A program made the translations under genes and the position numbers. The notes under the pieces were generated by a model. The model ran no database searches. It was given only the letters and a program-made list of their open reading frames with translations, and was not told where the DNA came from. 44,989 nucleotides of DNA from assembly GCA_016342455.1 (NCBI GenBank), contig JAEIOE010000014.1, positions 1-44,989 on the forward strand, in the 5' to 3' direction. Source of the DNA: Mycoplasmatota bacterium (GTDB taxonomy: Bacteria; Bacillota_I; Bacilli_A; Izemoplasmatales; Hujiaoplasmataceae). The stretch's first letter is position 1. Each line of letters starts with the position of its first letter. This document shows positions 1 to 9,369 of this stretch, in pieces.

Positions 1-105
1 TAAGTGTTTTTGGCCGATATATCAGTTCTTAGCTTGAAGTTATCACATAACAACTGCGTAAGTCAGGTTATATCATATCGTAATTTTTTGTAAAGACGAT
101 ACTTG

Positions 106-1056
106 TTATCTAAATAAAGTAGATACTCCTTGATCATCAATAATATTAATTATTCCTTGACCAAGTAAGTTAGCAATTGAAAGTTGTGTAATTTTAGGTG
201 ACTTCTTATTTTCAGGCAATTCAACTGTATTTGTACAAATTAATTCCTCTATTGGAGACTCATCAATTCTCTTTACTGCATCTCCTGATAATAGTGGATG
301 AGTACAACAAACATAGATTTTTTTAGCTCCAGCTTTTTTTAAAGCAACAGAAGCAGCAGAAATAGAACCTGCAGTATCAACCATATCGTCTATAATAATA
401 CAATTCTTTCCTTCAACTTCACCAATAATATTCATAACTTCAGCAACATTAGGTTTTGGTCTCATTTTATCAATAATAGCAATTCTAGAACCTAATACAT
501 CAGCTAATTTTCTAGCTCTTCCGGCTCCACCGTGGTCCGGAGAAACTACACATATATCTTTAAGTTTCTTTTTTTGTAGGTATTTAGCAATTGTTGGTAA
601 TGCTCTAAAATTATCAATAGGAATATTAAAAAACCCTTGGATTTGAGCCGCATGTAAATCCATAGAAATTACTCTAGCAGCGCCAGCAGTTTGTAATAAA
701 TCAGCTACCAATTTAGCCGAAATAGGTTCTCTTGCTTTTGCTTTTCTATCTTGACGTGAATACCCATAATAAGGTATCACTACATTTACTTCTCTAGCAG
801 AAGCTCTTTTAAGAGCATCTATCATAATTAGAAGTTCCATTATTTTTTCATTTACAGGGAAATTTGTTGATTGTATTACAAATACTTTATGTCCCCTTAC
901 GGTTTCTGGGATATCAACATTTAATTCTCCATCCGCAAATCTCATTACTTCACATTTACTGACTGGTATTCCTATATAATCAGCAATATCACTTGTCAAT
1001 TTTTGGCTTGAACTTAGAGCAAAAATTTTAACTTTCGAACCATGAAAAACTGCCAT
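106..1056 (-). CDS. prs: Ribose-phosphate pyrophosphokinase (PRPP synthetase)
   Basis: This cytosolic enzyme transfers pyrophosphate from ATP to ribose 5-phosphate, making PRPP for purine, pyrimidine and NAD synthesis. The 316-residue length is normal for class I bacterial PRPP synthetases. Visible signatures are the ATP/substrate region around YGYSRQDRKA, the DLHAAQIQGFF motif, the flexible-loop segment SPDHGGAGRARK, and the PRPP-binding loop IIDDMVDTAGS near residues 222-232. It is the last gene of the leftward ispE-spoVG-prs series. A terminator lies between spoVG and prs, so prs probably has its own promoter, but none with a good -35 element was found in the 95 bases upstream. Only a weak hairpin follows the stop (76-101). 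The first 105 bases of the window show no other gene. Identification is secure. Confidence 0.97.
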   Translation of the reverse strand: MAVFHGSKVKIFALSSSQKLTSDIADYIGIPVSKCEVMRFADGELNVDIPETVRGHKVFVIQSTNFPVNEKIMELLIMIDALKRASAREVNVVIPYYGYSRQDRKAKAREPISAKLVADLLQTAGAARVISMDLHAAQIQGFFNIPIDNFRALPTIAKYLQKKKLKDICVVSPDHGGAGRARKLADVLGSRIAIIDKMRPKPNVAEVMNIIGEVEGKNCIIIDDMVDTAGSISAASVALKKAGAKKIYVCCTHPLLSGDAVKRIDESPIEELICTNTVELPENKKSPKITQLSIANLLGQGIINIIDDQGVSTLFR

Positions 1057-1150
1057 CTTTATACCTTATATAATAAAATATATTTATTATACCCTCTCTT
1101 CAATTATCTAAGTTATCTACATAATTATTATACACTAAAAAGTGCAAATT

Positions 1151-1178
1151 AAAAGCACTAACTTTTGTTAGTGCTTTT
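1151..1178 (-). terminator. Intrinsic terminator after spoVG
   Basis: A 12-bp perfect stem (arms 1151-1162 and 1167-1178) has a four-base loop and ends in a T tract on the minus strand. It starts 7 bases beyond the spoVG stop codon and separates spoVG from prs. Confidence 0.85.
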
Positions 1179-1185
1179 TAAATTT

Positions 1186-1458
1186 CTATTCCTCTTTGTG
1201 GATTTCAGGGAGTTGATTAAATGTTTCAAGCACAGCTTGTTCAATCATAGCTCTTGTTTCGCTATTAATTGGGTGTGCTACATCTTTATATTCACCGTTT
1301 GGCATTTTTCTACTAGGCATGGCAACAAAAAGTCCATTTTTTCCCTCAATAATACGCAATTCGTGCACAACGAAGCAGTTATCTATAGTAATGGCGGCAA
1401 TCCCCACTAAACGATTATCTCCGTCAATTCTCTTTGCTCGTACTTCTGTAATATTCAC
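1186..1458 (-). CDS. spoVG: SpoVG family regulator
   Basis: SpoVG is a small, highly conserved Firmicutes protein first known from spore cortex formation. It is now regarded as a nucleic-acid-binding global regulator, and it occurs in many non-sporulating species. The 90-residue product begins MNITEVRAKRI and carries the family's RMR-like core with NCFVVHELRIIEGKNG and AMPSRKMPNGEYKDVAHPI. It starts with GTG, preceded at good spacing by an AGAGGTGG ribosome-binding site. It sits between ispE and prs; ispE, spoVG and prs are also close together in Bacillus, so the neighbourhood is ancestral. No other sporulation gene is visible, so a sporulation role here is not implied. Confidence 0.95.
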   Translation of the reverse strand: MNITEVRAKRIDGDNRLVGIAAITIDNCFVVHELRIIEGKNGLFVAMPSRKMPNGEYKDVAHPINSETRAMIEQAVLETFNQLPEIHKEE

Positions 1459-1477
1459 ACTACCACCTCTTTAGGTG

Positions 1478-1507
1478 ATTATATCACGGATAAATTTAAT
1501 TTTTCAA
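1478..1507 (-). promoter_or_regulatory. Predicted spoVG promoter
   Basis: On the minus strand a TTGAAA -35 box (1502-1507) is followed after 18 bases by TGA-TATAAT, an extended -10 (hexamer 1478-1483). The -10 lies in a small palindrome (GTGAT/ATCAC). It ends about 20 bases before the GTG start. Confidence 0.6.
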
Positions 1508-1534
1508 TGGGTTATAAGAAATTAGCCCTAAATT

Positions 1535-2386
1535 CTACAAAAAACTGTATATATTCGTAAAATATTGGGTTTTATTAGCATCCACGAATTTTTTTACCGC
1601 TGCATCATCGCCCTTAAATACCTTAATTAAAGTAGATCCGGAACCGGTCATAGTTAATCCTTCATCACCAAGTTCATCTTTAATGCGGTTATATGCTTCC
1701 TGGACTTTGTTATTATTCTTCATAGCTATTTTTTCTAAAGAATTATGCATATTAGCTATGAAATCAGAAACATTCTTTTTTTGAATTGCTTTTCTTATTT
1801 TCTTCATACTTATATTGTCAAAACCAAAACGATCTCCTAATGTAAATATATCTTGAGTTGATATATATTCTCTTGGGTTTACTAACAAAACTTTGTAATC
1901 GGAAAAATCCATATCAATTTTTGTTACTTTTTCACCAATACCCTCTACAATTGCAGGATAATCGACTAAACAATATGGAATATCAGCTCCAAATTTGACT
2001 CCAAGTTTTTGCATTTCTTCCATAGATATATTTAAATTAAATAATTTGTTTATTCCTCTAATTATAGCGGCAGCGTCTACAGAGTTTCCTGCTAATCCTG
2101 CGCCGAACGGAATCACTTTATCTATTGTTACAGTTACTCCTTTATCCGGAGCATATTCTTTTATCATATATCTAGCTGATTCAATTACCAAATTGTTTTG
2201 ATTTGATAGAAATAAATCATTCGATTTAACAATAACTAATCCCGGAGAATTTAATTCTTCTATTTTGACTGTATCATAAAGATCTATTTTTGTATTAATC
2301 ATTTCTAAATCATGATATCCATCTCTTCTCGCTCCAATAACGTTAATAAATAGATTAACTTTTGCGTAAGCTTTTTCTATTACCAT
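1535..2386 (-). CDS. ispE: 4-diphosphocytidyl-2-C-methyl-D-erythritol kinase
   Basis: This GHMP-family kinase phosphorylates CDP-methylerythritol in the non-mevalonate (MEP) pathway to isopentenyl diphosphate. The N-terminal AYAKVNLFINVIGARRDGYH segment is the classic IspE start. The GHMP ATP-binding glycine loop appears as PFGAGLAGNSVDAAA (canonical PxGAGLGGGSSDAA). The C-terminal LTMTGSGSTLI matches the third GHMP motif. The preferred start is the ATG at 2386, nine bases after AAGGAG; an in-frame TTG lies immediately before it. The glycine loop reads GLAGNSVD instead of the common GLGGGSSD, a mild deviation worth noting but not obviously inactivating. Its presence shows isoprenoids are made by the MEP route. 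Confidence 0.93.
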   Translation of the reverse strand: MVIEKAYAKVNLFINVIGARRDGYHDLEMINTKIDLYDTVKIEELNSPGLVIVKSNDLFLSNQNNLVIESARYMIKEYAPDKGVTVTIDKVIPFGAGLAGNSVDAAAIIRGINKLFNLNISMEEMQKLGVKFGADIPYCLVDYPAIVEGIGEKVTKIDMDFSDYKVLLVNPREYISTQDIFTLGDRFGFDNISMKKIRKAIQKKNVSDFIANMHNSLEKIAMKNNNKVQEAYNRIKDELGDEGLTMTGSGSTLIKVFKGDDAAVKKFVDANKTQYFTNIYSFL

Positions 2387-2441
2387 CAAATCACACTCCT
2401 TCTTGACAGTATTATTTTACCATATTAAGGTGTTTTTTTCA

Positions 2442-2771
2442 CTAAATTACCTGGATACTTAAAATATCAAAGGCATTTATTTTTTCTGTTGTTGATAAGG
2501 TAATAATTTTAGTATTGTAATCAAGTTTTTTAACATATCCAAAGGTTATCTTAGAATATCCCGCTTCAAAATATGTTATCGCAATTTCTTTTTCATCCAA
2601 AATTGCTTCTTGAAGGGCAAAATTCATATTTGTAAAATCATCTTCACTAAGTATTGGCTTTTTTGTTTTATTTAATCGATGTTTCATCTCTCTTAACATC
2701 GGATTAAACCCACTTAATGCATCAAATGCGGCCCATTTAATAATCCCTCTATCTCGATAGGTATTAAGCAT
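2442..2771 (-). CDS. YolD-like protein
   Basis: This is a 109-residue protein of the YolD-like family, typically encoded directly downstream of UvrX/YqjW-type Y-family polymerases in Firmicutes. It begins with the usual MLNTYRDRGIIKWAAFDAL stretch, including the family's RDRG and W-x-AF pattern. The C-terminal half is predicted to be mostly beta. Its start overlaps the end of the polymerase gene by 8 bases, indicating translational coupling. The molecular function of the family is not established; the fixed pairing suggests an accessory role in mutagenic DNA repair, which is inference. Confidence 0.85.
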   Translation of the reverse strand: MLNTYRDRGIIKWAAFDALSGFNPMLREMKHRLNKTKKPILSEDDFTNMNFALQEAILDEKEIAITYFEAGYSKITFGYVKKLDYNTKIITLSTTEKINAFDILSIQVI

Positions 2772-4029
2772 TATGCCCTCCTATCATATCATTTCTAGCC
2801 TTAACAGTAGAAGATTTTAATTCACTAGAGGCTCTATTAACACTATTTTTTCCATATCTTTCTTTTATTTCATCAATAGCGTTAAAAACATCTCTTTCTC
2901 TCAAAACCTCGTTCACATCTTCAAATAAGCTAATTTGATATCCGTTTTTTTCTACTAAATTAGTAACAGCCACTCTAACTACCCTAACTGGGGAGTTATC
3001 ATAAAATTTATCCATCAATTCTAAACAAGCTCTATATACATGTGATTCATTTTGCGTTGGTTGAGGTAATTTTTTTTGTCTTGCAAATCCACCACCAACT
3101 TCTTTACTGTAAGCAAACCCAAAATGAACTGTATTTGCCATTTTCTTACCTAACCTTAACCTTCTACATACATCATCTACCATCTCTCTAATGATTTGGT
3201 ATATTTCAGGTCTGTAATAATCATGAAATAACGTTTGGCCAATTCCATAAGATTTATTCGCAGGCTTTATGTTCATTTTTTGTTGTATTAAACTCATGTC
3301 TATTCCGTGAGTATGGTAGTATAATTCTTCGCCAATTACTCCAAATTTTTTCTTTAATTTCTTAACATCGTATTTTGCTAAATCTCCTATTTTGTAAATA
3401 CCTAAGTTGTTTAGATTTCGTTCCATATTTCTGCCGATACCCCACATTTCTGATAATGGAGTGACAGGCCAAAGCCTTGTAGGTAAATCTTCATAATCCC
3501 ATTTGGCTATAAATTCTGGAGAGTGCTTTGATTCAATATCCAAAGCTAATTTAGCCATTAACATATTAGGTCCTATACCACATGTTGCAAATATTTTAGT
3601 TTGATCATAGATTGCTTTCAAAATCATCTTAGCTAATTTATAATCTGTCGTTTTATAGTACTTTAAATATTCAGTTGCATCTATAAAGACCTCATCTACA
3701 GAGTATACATATACATCATCTTCTGAAACAAACTGAAGATAGATTTCAACAATCCTAGTTGAGTACTCCAAATACCTTTCCATTTTAGGTTTTCTATATA
3801 TAATATTAATATTTTTAGGTAATTCATATATTCTACATCTATTTGGCACACCAAAGGTTTTTAAATATGGAGAAACGGCTAAAACAATGGATCCTCCACC
3901 CCTCGATTTATCCGCTACAACTAAAGGGGTTTTAAATGGATCTAATCCAGAAATAGCACATTCAACTGATGCATAAAAACTTTTCAAGTCAACACACAGA
4001 ATATTTCTGTGTAATCTATATTCTTCCAT
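2764..4029 (-). CDS. Y-family DNA polymerase (UvrX/YqjW-like, UmuC family)
   Basis: This is an error-prone translesion polymerase of 421 residues. The catalytic carboxylates are visible: D14 in ILCVDLKSFYASVE and D112-E113 in YSVDEVFID. The thumb helix-hairpin-helix region contains MWGIGRNMERNLNNLGI. A probable sliding-clamp-binding motif, QISLF, lies near residue 367, so it should dock on the beta clamp (dnaN in this window). The long C-terminus and the overlapping YolD gene mark it as the UvrX/YqjW type rather than classical DinB. Such genes are often SOS-controlled, but no clear GAAC-N4-GTTC LexA box was seen in the 280-base upstream gap. Confidence 0.92.
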   Translation of the reverse strand: MEEYRLHRNILCVDLKSFYASVECAISGLDPFKTPLVVADKSRGGGSIVLAVSPYLKTFGVPNRCRIYELPKNINIIYRKPKMERYLEYSTRIVEIYLQFVSEDDVYVYSVDEVFIDATEYLKYYKTTDYKLAKMILKAIYDQTKIFATCGIGPNMLMAKLALDIESKHSPEFIAKWDYEDLPTRLWPVTPLSEMWGIGRNMERNLNNLGIYKIGDLAKYDVKKLKKKFGVIGEELYYHTHGIDMSLIQQKMNIKPANKSYGIGQTLFHDYYRPEIYQIIREMVDDVCRRLRLGKKMANTVHFGFAYSKEVGGGFARQKKLPQPTQNESHVYRACLELMDKFYDNSPVRVVRVAVTNLVEKNGYQISLFEDVNEVLRERDVFNAIDEIKERYGKNSVNRASSELKSSTVKARNDMIGGHNA

Positions 4030-4269
4030 AGCAAACCTCCTTTCAAATATTATACCTTTGTTGAAGAAAAAAAACTACAAATATTTGATAATTTTTCTAT
4101 AAAAAAATATCAAATTATAAATTTAGGAAACAACATTTGAAAATGAACAGTTTAAAATATGTATATATATGAAAGAAGATAATTTAAGTATATTTTTTAC
4201 AACTAAAATGACCATTTATAGGTGTAATATATGATTTCCAATTTTTAGATTTTTAGAGTAAAATTAAAA

Positions 4270-4297
4270 AAACACACTATGTAAAAATAGTGAGTTT
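4270..4297 (-). terminator. Intrinsic terminator of the pst-pho operon
   Basis: Eleven-base arms (4270-4280 and 4287-4297, one mismatch) enclose a six-base loop and are followed by a T tract on the minus strand. It lies 15 bases past the phoR stop and closes the phosphate operon before the polymerase gene. The rest of the 4030-4312 gap is AT-rich and shows no gene. Confidence 0.8.
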
Positions 4298-4312
4298 AAT
4301 GTCAAATGCTTA

Positions 4313-6016
4313 CTAAGAATGTGAATTTAGTGGAAGATATACTTTTACTGTTGTACCCTTTCCTTCTATACTATCTAATTCTATATGTCCATCATAATTT
4401 AGTACTATATGCTTTACAATTGATAAACCTAGCCCTGTACCACCCGTAATCTTACTTCTTGCTTTATCAACACGGAAGAATCTTTCAAAAATCCGTGATT
4501 GGTCTGCTTTTGGTATACCAATTCCATTATCTTGTATTTCTATTACTAAATTCAAGTTGTTTCTATATATCTTAGCTTTAATAATCCCTGCTTCCTTACC
4601 ATACTTAACAGAATTTTCTATTAGGTTTTTTATTACCTGAAATAGTTCTTCATAGTTAGCAATTAGATAGATATCTTCCTTCTCTAATTCGAGTTGCATA
4701 TTTTTCGCTTCAATCGATCTTTTGAGTGAATTTGCTACTTCATCTAATACTGTTTTTACATTTATATCACGTCTAAGCACTAACGGTTGTTGGTTTTCAT
4801 ATTTTGATAAAGTTAGCATATCCATTACAAGATTATTCATCCTCTTTGCTTCTTCAGATATTCTTCTAGACAAATCAATTATAGTTTTTTGATCTTTAGC
4901 CATTCCTTCTATAATAATATCGGATGATCCAATAATTGAAGTCAATGGCGATTTCAATTCATGCGATGCGTTATCAAAAAAGTCTTTTTTCAATATTTCT
5001 ATATTTTTAATTACAGTTACATCCGTGAATAATAAAATTACACTGGGTTGATTTAACCAATTCTTTTCTAAATAATTGATTGAGACTGAATAATACTCTT
5101 CTTTAATTTTTATAACTGAATTTGTATTTATACCTTTTTCGAATGCTTTTTCAATATATTTTTGTATATCATCATTTCTAAATAAAAACCTATAATTTTT
5201 GTTCAGATTAATATCTATATTAAATCTGTAGAGTCTTCTTAAAAATTGATTGAGCATTACAATTAATCCGTCTTTATCAAGAACGCATATCCCTTGGTTC
5301 ATATGATTTAATAGGAAGTCTGTTTTTTCAGTTTCTGATTTTAAAGAAGATATGTTAGTAGCTATCAATTTGTTAATATCATTTATTTCAGTAATTAGGT
5401 CATTTATTTCATCTTGTTTTCTTACTGGAACAATTTTTTCATATTCTCCGTTATTAACTCTTCTAAGTATAGCTTTGATTTCTTTAAGCGGTCTAAGTGC
5501 ATCCCTTATTAAAGCAGAACTCAATAAAACAGTTATGAATATAATAATAACTCCAACAACTATTGATAATCCTACAAAATCATTTAAGAAAGGTGCAATC
5601 GAACTTATTGGAATTGCCAATCTTATAATATTGCCGTCCCCAAGCGGTTCTGCAATGTACATCATTTTAAAGCCCAATGTATCAGATTGACGTATGTATG
5701 CATCTCCTAAGTTTATAAATTCCGGTCTATTAGAATGGTTTTCCAAATTTTCTGCTAAAGAATCTACAATTACTGTTCCATCCGAACTGATAAAAGTAAT
5801 TCTAATATATGATTCAATACTTTCATATTTATCAACAATTCTGTTTACATCAGGGTCGGTTTCATATTCAATTGTAAGTATTTCTATATAATTCCTTAAA
5901 TTTAATTCAGTTATATCGTTGATATTATTCCTTGCAATAAGATACGCACCTATAACAAATAAAAGTATCGCTATCAGTGTTGCCGAAATAAACTCTAATG
6001 TAATTTTTCTTTTCAT
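4313..6016 (-). CDS. phoR: Phosphate-sensing histidine kinase PhoR
   Basis: This is a membrane sensor kinase of 567 residues. Order of parts: TM1 about residues 9-28, an extracytoplasmic sensing domain about 30-145 (PAS/Cache-like size), TM2 about 147-169, HAMP about 170-222, a cytoplasmic PAS domain about 228-340, a HisKA dimerisation helix with phospho-acceptor H352 in FFDNASHELKSPLTS, then the HATPase domain with N box NLIENSVKYG (464-473), G1 DNGIGIP (496-502) and G2 GGTGLGLS (525-532). This is the PhoR/WalK-like layout. Its ATG overlaps the phoP TGA stop (ATGA), so the two are translationally coupled. Position at the end of the pst operon, behind phoU and phoP, makes phosphate the likely signal, passed on through PstB/PhoU. 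Confidence 0.93.
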   Translation of the reverse strand: MKRKITLEFISATLIAILLFVIGAYLIARNNINDITELNLRNYIEILTIEYETDPDVNRIVDKYESIESYIRITFISSDGTVIVDSLAENLENHSNRPEFINLGDAYIRQSDTLGFKMMYIAEPLGDGNIIRLAIPISSIAPFLNDFVGLSIVVGVIIIFITVLLSSALIRDALRPLKEIKAILRRVNNGEYEKIVPVRKQDEINDLITEINDINKLIATNISSLKSETEKTDFLLNHMNQGICVLDKDGLIVMLNQFLRRLYRFNIDINLNKNYRFLFRNDDIQKYIEKAFEKGINTNSVIKIKEEYYSVSINYLEKNWLNQPSVILLFTDVTVIKNIEILKKDFFDNASHELKSPLTSIIGSSDIIIEGMAKDQKTIIDLSRRISEEAKRMNNLVMDMLTLSKYENQQPLVLRRDINVKTVLDEVANSLKRSIEAKNMQLELEKEDIYLIANYEELFQVIKNLIENSVKYGKEAGIIKAKIYRNNLNLVIEIQDNGIGIPKADQSRIFERFFRVDKARSKITGGTGLGLSIVKHIVLNYDGHIELDSIEGKGTTVKVYLPLNSHS

Positions 6017-6696
6017 AATACAAACTTATATCCTATTCCTCTAATGTTTTCTATCGTTTGTTCTTCAATGCCCGCCTCTTTCAGCTTTCTTCGTATTTCT
6101 TTTATATGAACATCTACAGTTCTTGTCTCTCCAATATATTCAAATCCCCATACTAAATTGAATATATCATCTCGAGAAACAATTACGTTATAATTTTCCA
6201 TCAATAATTTAAGTAAACTAAACTGTTTCTTTGTGAATACAACCGGTACTTTCTTATATAAACACTCGTGTCTCTTAGAATCTAATTCCAAATTCCCTAA
6301 GACAATAATATTTGATTTATCTTCTCTGTACCTTCTTAACAAAGCTTTTACTCTACTGACAAGTTCTAAAACTCCAAAAGGTTTTATTAAATAATCATCC
6401 GCTCCTGAATCTAGTCCAATAACTTTATCAACTTCGCTGATTTTTGCAGAAATAATCATAACCGGAATATCCTGAAACTGTGGATTTGATTTTAGGTGCT
6501 TGAGAATTTCAAGGCCATCTAAATCCGGTAACATAATGTCTAGTAAAAATAAATCAGGCTTTTCATTTTCTAGCCTTTTGTATAAAGATTTTGCATCATC
6601 AAAAGAAGAAATCTCATAATTTGAATTTCTCAAAGCTATCTGTATAACGTTTTGTATATTTTGGTCATCTTCTACCGAAAAAATTAATGGTTTCAT
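6013..6696 (-). CDS. phoP: Response regulator PhoP/PhoB (OmpR family)
   Basis: This is a 227-residue two-domain transcription factor. The receiver has the acidic cluster E9-D10-D11, phospho-acceptor D53 in LLDIMLPDLDG, switch residue S83 and K105 in LIKPFG. The C-terminal winged helix contains RDDIFNLVWG and RTVDVHIKEIRRKL, typical of the OmpR/PhoB class. The start ATG follows AAGGGG at good spacing. The stop codon is TGA, which helps prove standard code usage. It presumably binds the repeated TTTACA elements upstream of pstS. The PhoP/PhoB assignment over other OmpR regulators rests on its place between phoU and phoR. Confidence 0.93.
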   Translation of the reverse strand: MKPLIFSVEDDQNIQNVIQIALRNSNYEISSFDDAKSLYKRLENEKPDLFLLDIMLPDLDGLEILKHLKSNPQFQDIPVMIISAKISEVDKVIGLDSGADDYLIKPFGVLELVSRVKALLRRYREDKSNIIVLGNLELDSKRHECLYKKVPVVFTKKQFSLLKLLMENYNVIVSRDDIFNLVWGFEYIGETRTVDVHIKEIRRKLKEAGIEEQTIENIRGIGYKFVL

Positions 6697-6708
6697 ATTT
6701 TTTACCCC

Positions 6709-7356
6709 TTATTGGTGTTCACCTGTAATAGAAAAAATTACCCATTCTGCTAAATTTACTGCATGGTCCCCGATTCTTTCAAGATATTTCGCTGCCATCA
6801 TTAAATATATTGAATAATCAGCACTAATGTTATTTTCTTTAATTGCCTTTACAACTAATTGTTTAATTTCTTCAAAATAATCATCTACTAAATCATCTTT
6901 ATCAATTACTTCTTTTGCCATATTTATATCTTTATTAACAAATGAATCAAGAGCCAATCTAATCATCTCTTCACAAACATCTATCATTAACTTGATTTGA
7001 GGCAGATTAAAGTTACCTTCCGATTTTTCCATAAATACTGTCAATCGCGATAAATCCACTGCGTGATCACCGATTCTTTCCAAATCCGTTATCATTTTTA
7101 GTACCGAAGTAATCAACCTTAAGTCTTTGGCAACCGGTTGCTCCCTCAATATTATTCTCATACATTCTTTTTCTATTGAATATTCAAAGTCATTTACTAA
7201 TTTGTCTTCTTTTATTATTCTTTCTGCCAGTTCTGAATTCATATTAATAAAAGAATGTAATGCATCTGTAATGTTTCTAATAACTAAGTCACTCATCCTA
7301 ATTAGATTAAGTTTCAAATTATCTAATTCGGAATCAAATTGAGTTCTGTAAGTCAT
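6709..7356 (-). CDS. phoU: Phosphate signalling protein PhoU
   Basis: PhoU is a cytosolic metal-binding protein that links the Pst transporter to PhoR and damps the Pho response when phosphate is plentiful. The 215-residue sequence shows the expected tandem three-helix repeats, each with the metal-cluster motif: DLERIGDHAVDLSRL in the first half and YLERIGDHAVNLAEW in the second. It lies between pstB and phoP with short gaps, the usual order. Confidence 0.96.
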   Translation of the reverse strand: MTYRTQFDSELDNLKLNLIRMSDLVIRNITDALHSFINMNSELAERIIKEDKLVNDFEYSIEKECMRIILREQPVAKDLRLITSVLKMITDLERIGDHAVDLSRLTVFMEKSEGNFNLPQIKLMIDVCEEMIRLALDSFVNKDINMAKEVIDKDDLVDDYFEEIKQLVVKAIKENNISADYSIYLMMAAKYLERIGDHAVNLAEWVIFSITGEHQ

Positions 7357-7409
7357 ATATTCCCTCCATCTTTTTAATTATAACTTTTCTTATACACATT
7401 TTCAATCTC

Positions 7410-8165
7410 TCAACCAAAACGCCCCGTAATATATTCTTCAGTCTTAGCTTTTGCTGGATTTGAAAATATCTTATCAGTTTTATCATACTCTATCAATTCT
7501 CCCATTAATAGAAAAGCGGTATTATCTGATATACGAGCAGCTTGTTGCATATTATGAGTCACAATAACTATTGTATATTTTTGTTTTAACTCTAGTATTA
7601 AATCTTCTATTTTAGCGGTTGCAATAGGATCTAACGCACTTGTAGGCTCATCCATTAATATAACGTCAGGGCGCATTGCTATCGCTCTCGCAATACACAG
7701 TCGTTGTTGTTGGCCGCCAGATAATTCTTTTGCACTTTCCTTTAACCTGTCTCTTACTTCATCATAAAGTGCGGCGTTTTTTAGTGCTTGTATTACCGTT
7801 TCTTGCAGTATTTTTTTATCTTTTACCCCTTGACATCTTGGACCATAAGCAACATTATCAAATATAGACATAGGAAATGGATTTGGTTTTTGAAAAACCA
7901 TTCCTACATTTGTTCTTAAGTCTATAACATCAAAGTCTTTAGAAAAAATATCGTTTCCTTCGTATTTAATATCACCCTTTACATGACAGTTTTCAATTAA
8001 ATCATTCATTCTGTTTAATGTCCTTAACAATGTTGATTTTCCACAACCTGATGGTCCTATTAAGGCGGTTATCTCATTTTTTGGGATATCCATATTTATA
8101 TCTAAAAGAGCGGTTTTCTCTCCATATTTTAGATTTAGTTTCTTTATTGTGAATACTTTTTCCAT
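7410..8165 (-). CDS. pstB: Phosphate ABC transporter ATPase PstB
   Basis: This is the 251-residue ATPase subunit of the high-affinity phosphate importer. Walker A is GPSGCGKST; the following [10 protein letters not shown] is characteristic of PstB. The ABC signature is LSGGQQQR, Walker B is [13 protein letters not shown], and the switch His is in [10 protein letters not shown]. It sits directly downstream of pstA (10-base gap) on the same transcript and would power transport through PstC/PstA. Confidence 0.97.
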   Translation of the reverse strand: MEKVFTIKKLNLKYGEKTALLDINMDIPKNEITALIGPSGCGKSTLLRTLNRMNDLIENCHVKGDIKYEGNDIFSKDFDVIDLRTNVGMVFQKPNPFPMSIFDNVAYGPRCQGVKDKKILQETVIQALKNAALYDEVRDRLKESAKELSGGQQQRLCIARAIAMRPDVILMDEPTSALDPIATAKIEDLILELKQKYTIVIVTHNMQQAARISDNTAFLLMGELIEYDKTDKIFSNPAKAKTEEYITGRFG

Positions 8166-8175
8166 TTTTTTACTC

Positions 8176-9369
8176 CTAGTAAGCGATTTTTCTAACTATA
8201 AACTTAACTGATAGGTTTAATACAAGCACTACGATTAAGATTATGATTGAAATAGCACAAGCTAATTCAAAATTAGGTACTTCTCCAGACATAACACTCC
8301 ATATATGAACTGCTAAACTAGTTGATCTTTCCGTTATTATAATTTCATCTTTAATAGATGTTCCTATCGCATAGATTAACGCTGCTGACTCACCTATAAT
8401 TCTTCCTACACTTAGTAATACCGCAGATAATATTCCAGGTATGGCTGATTTTAGAATAATCTTAAATGTTGTTTGATTTCGATTAGCTCCTAAAGCTAAT
8501 GATGCTTGTCTATATTCATCAGGTATTGTTTTTAATGTTTCTTCAGTTGAAGAAATAATTACCGGTAGAATAATAACTGCCAAGGTTAAACTTCCTGATA
8601 TTAGATTTCCTGTGTCCGCCCCTGTTAAAGAAGAAACTATTGGTATAAACACAGCCGCTCCCAACAGGCCGAAAATAATAGAAGGAACACCAGTTAACAT
8701 TTCGATAAGTCTTCTCAATACATTTACAAATTTATTCTTTTTCGGGGCAAATTCGTGAAGATAAATGGCTGTGAAAACACCTATTGGTAAAGCAATCACC
8801 AGAGTCATTATTACTAAATATAAGGTTGTAATTAAAGACCCTCTAATTCCTTTTCCTGAAGTGGAAACCATGATATCTGCTATGCTTGTTTTAGTATCAA
8901 ATAATTGATTCGCTTTTTCAGCTCCGTTAGAGGGTAAAAGCATCGTATTATCTGAAAATCGAACTGTCATTAATTTTTGTCCACTAGAAATTGATATCGT
9001 TGCAGTTTCGTCATTTTTATCTGGAATGTTTGCGAGTGGAGAATCGATATCAACATATGTAATCATTATAATATGATGACCCTCTGTATCTTCATCATCC
9101 ATAAAAGATATTCCCCACCTTGTAGAAAAATATTCCTCATCAGATAAACTTGAAGGAGCAGCAAAATCATTAGTAGTAATTTCTGTTGAATAATATCCAT
9201 TGAATACATTTGAGTTATAGTCTCCTGTAATTAAATTCCAACTTAACAACGAACTTCCATTGCTAAATACATAGAAAAATACGGCAACTAAGATAATTAA
9301 CCCAACTAATGATACAAGTGAAATAAGTAATTGAGTCAGTTTATCTTTTACATATCTTTTGCTTTTCAT
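8176..9369 (-). CDS. pstA: Phosphate ABC transporter permease PstA with extracytoplasmic insert
   Basis: This is one of the two phosphate channel subunits. After TM1 (about residues 12-35) there is a large soluble insert, about residues 45-172, before the second TM (about 178-202). The remainder is a normal type-I ABC permease core with the EAA loop ([21 protein letters not shown]). At 397 residues it is about 100 longer than typical PstA (around 280-300), entirely because of the insert. The insert's core (about 83-140) has a PDZ-like rhythm: [19 protein letters not shown], then [12 protein letters not shown]. It should face outwards, where the binding protein docks. pstC overlaps it by one base (TAATG). 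Confidence 0.93.
   Translation of the reverse strand: MKSKRYVKDKLTQLLISLVSLVGLIILVAVFFYVFSNGSSLLSWNLITGDYNSNVFNGYYSTEITTNDFAAPSSLSDEEYFSTRWGISFMDDEDTEGHHIIMITYVDIDSPLANIPDKNDETATISISSGQKLMTVRFSDNTMLLPSNGAEKANQLFDTKTSIADIMVSTSGKGIRGSLITTLYLVIMTLVIALPIGVFTAIYLHEFAPKKNKFVNVLRRLIEMLTGVPSIIFGLLGAAVFIPIVSSLTGADTGNLISGSLTLAVIILPVIISSTEETLKTIPDEYRQASLALGANRNQTTFKIILKSAIPGILSAVLLSVGRIIGESAALIYAIGTSIKDEIIITERSTSLAVHIWSVMSGEVPNFELACAISIIILIVVLVLNLSVKFIVRKIAY

Noticed and set aside
76-101. Terminator downstream of prs
   Set aside because: Only a six-base stem with a 14-base loop and no clean T run; too weak to call.
1165-1410. Plus-strand open frame of about 80 codons opposite spoVG
   Set aside because: It is antisense to the clear spoVG gene, lacks a ribosome-binding site and shows no family pattern. 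Similar antisense frames throughout (for example opposite pstS, pstC, purA, mfd and gyrA) were left out for the same reason.
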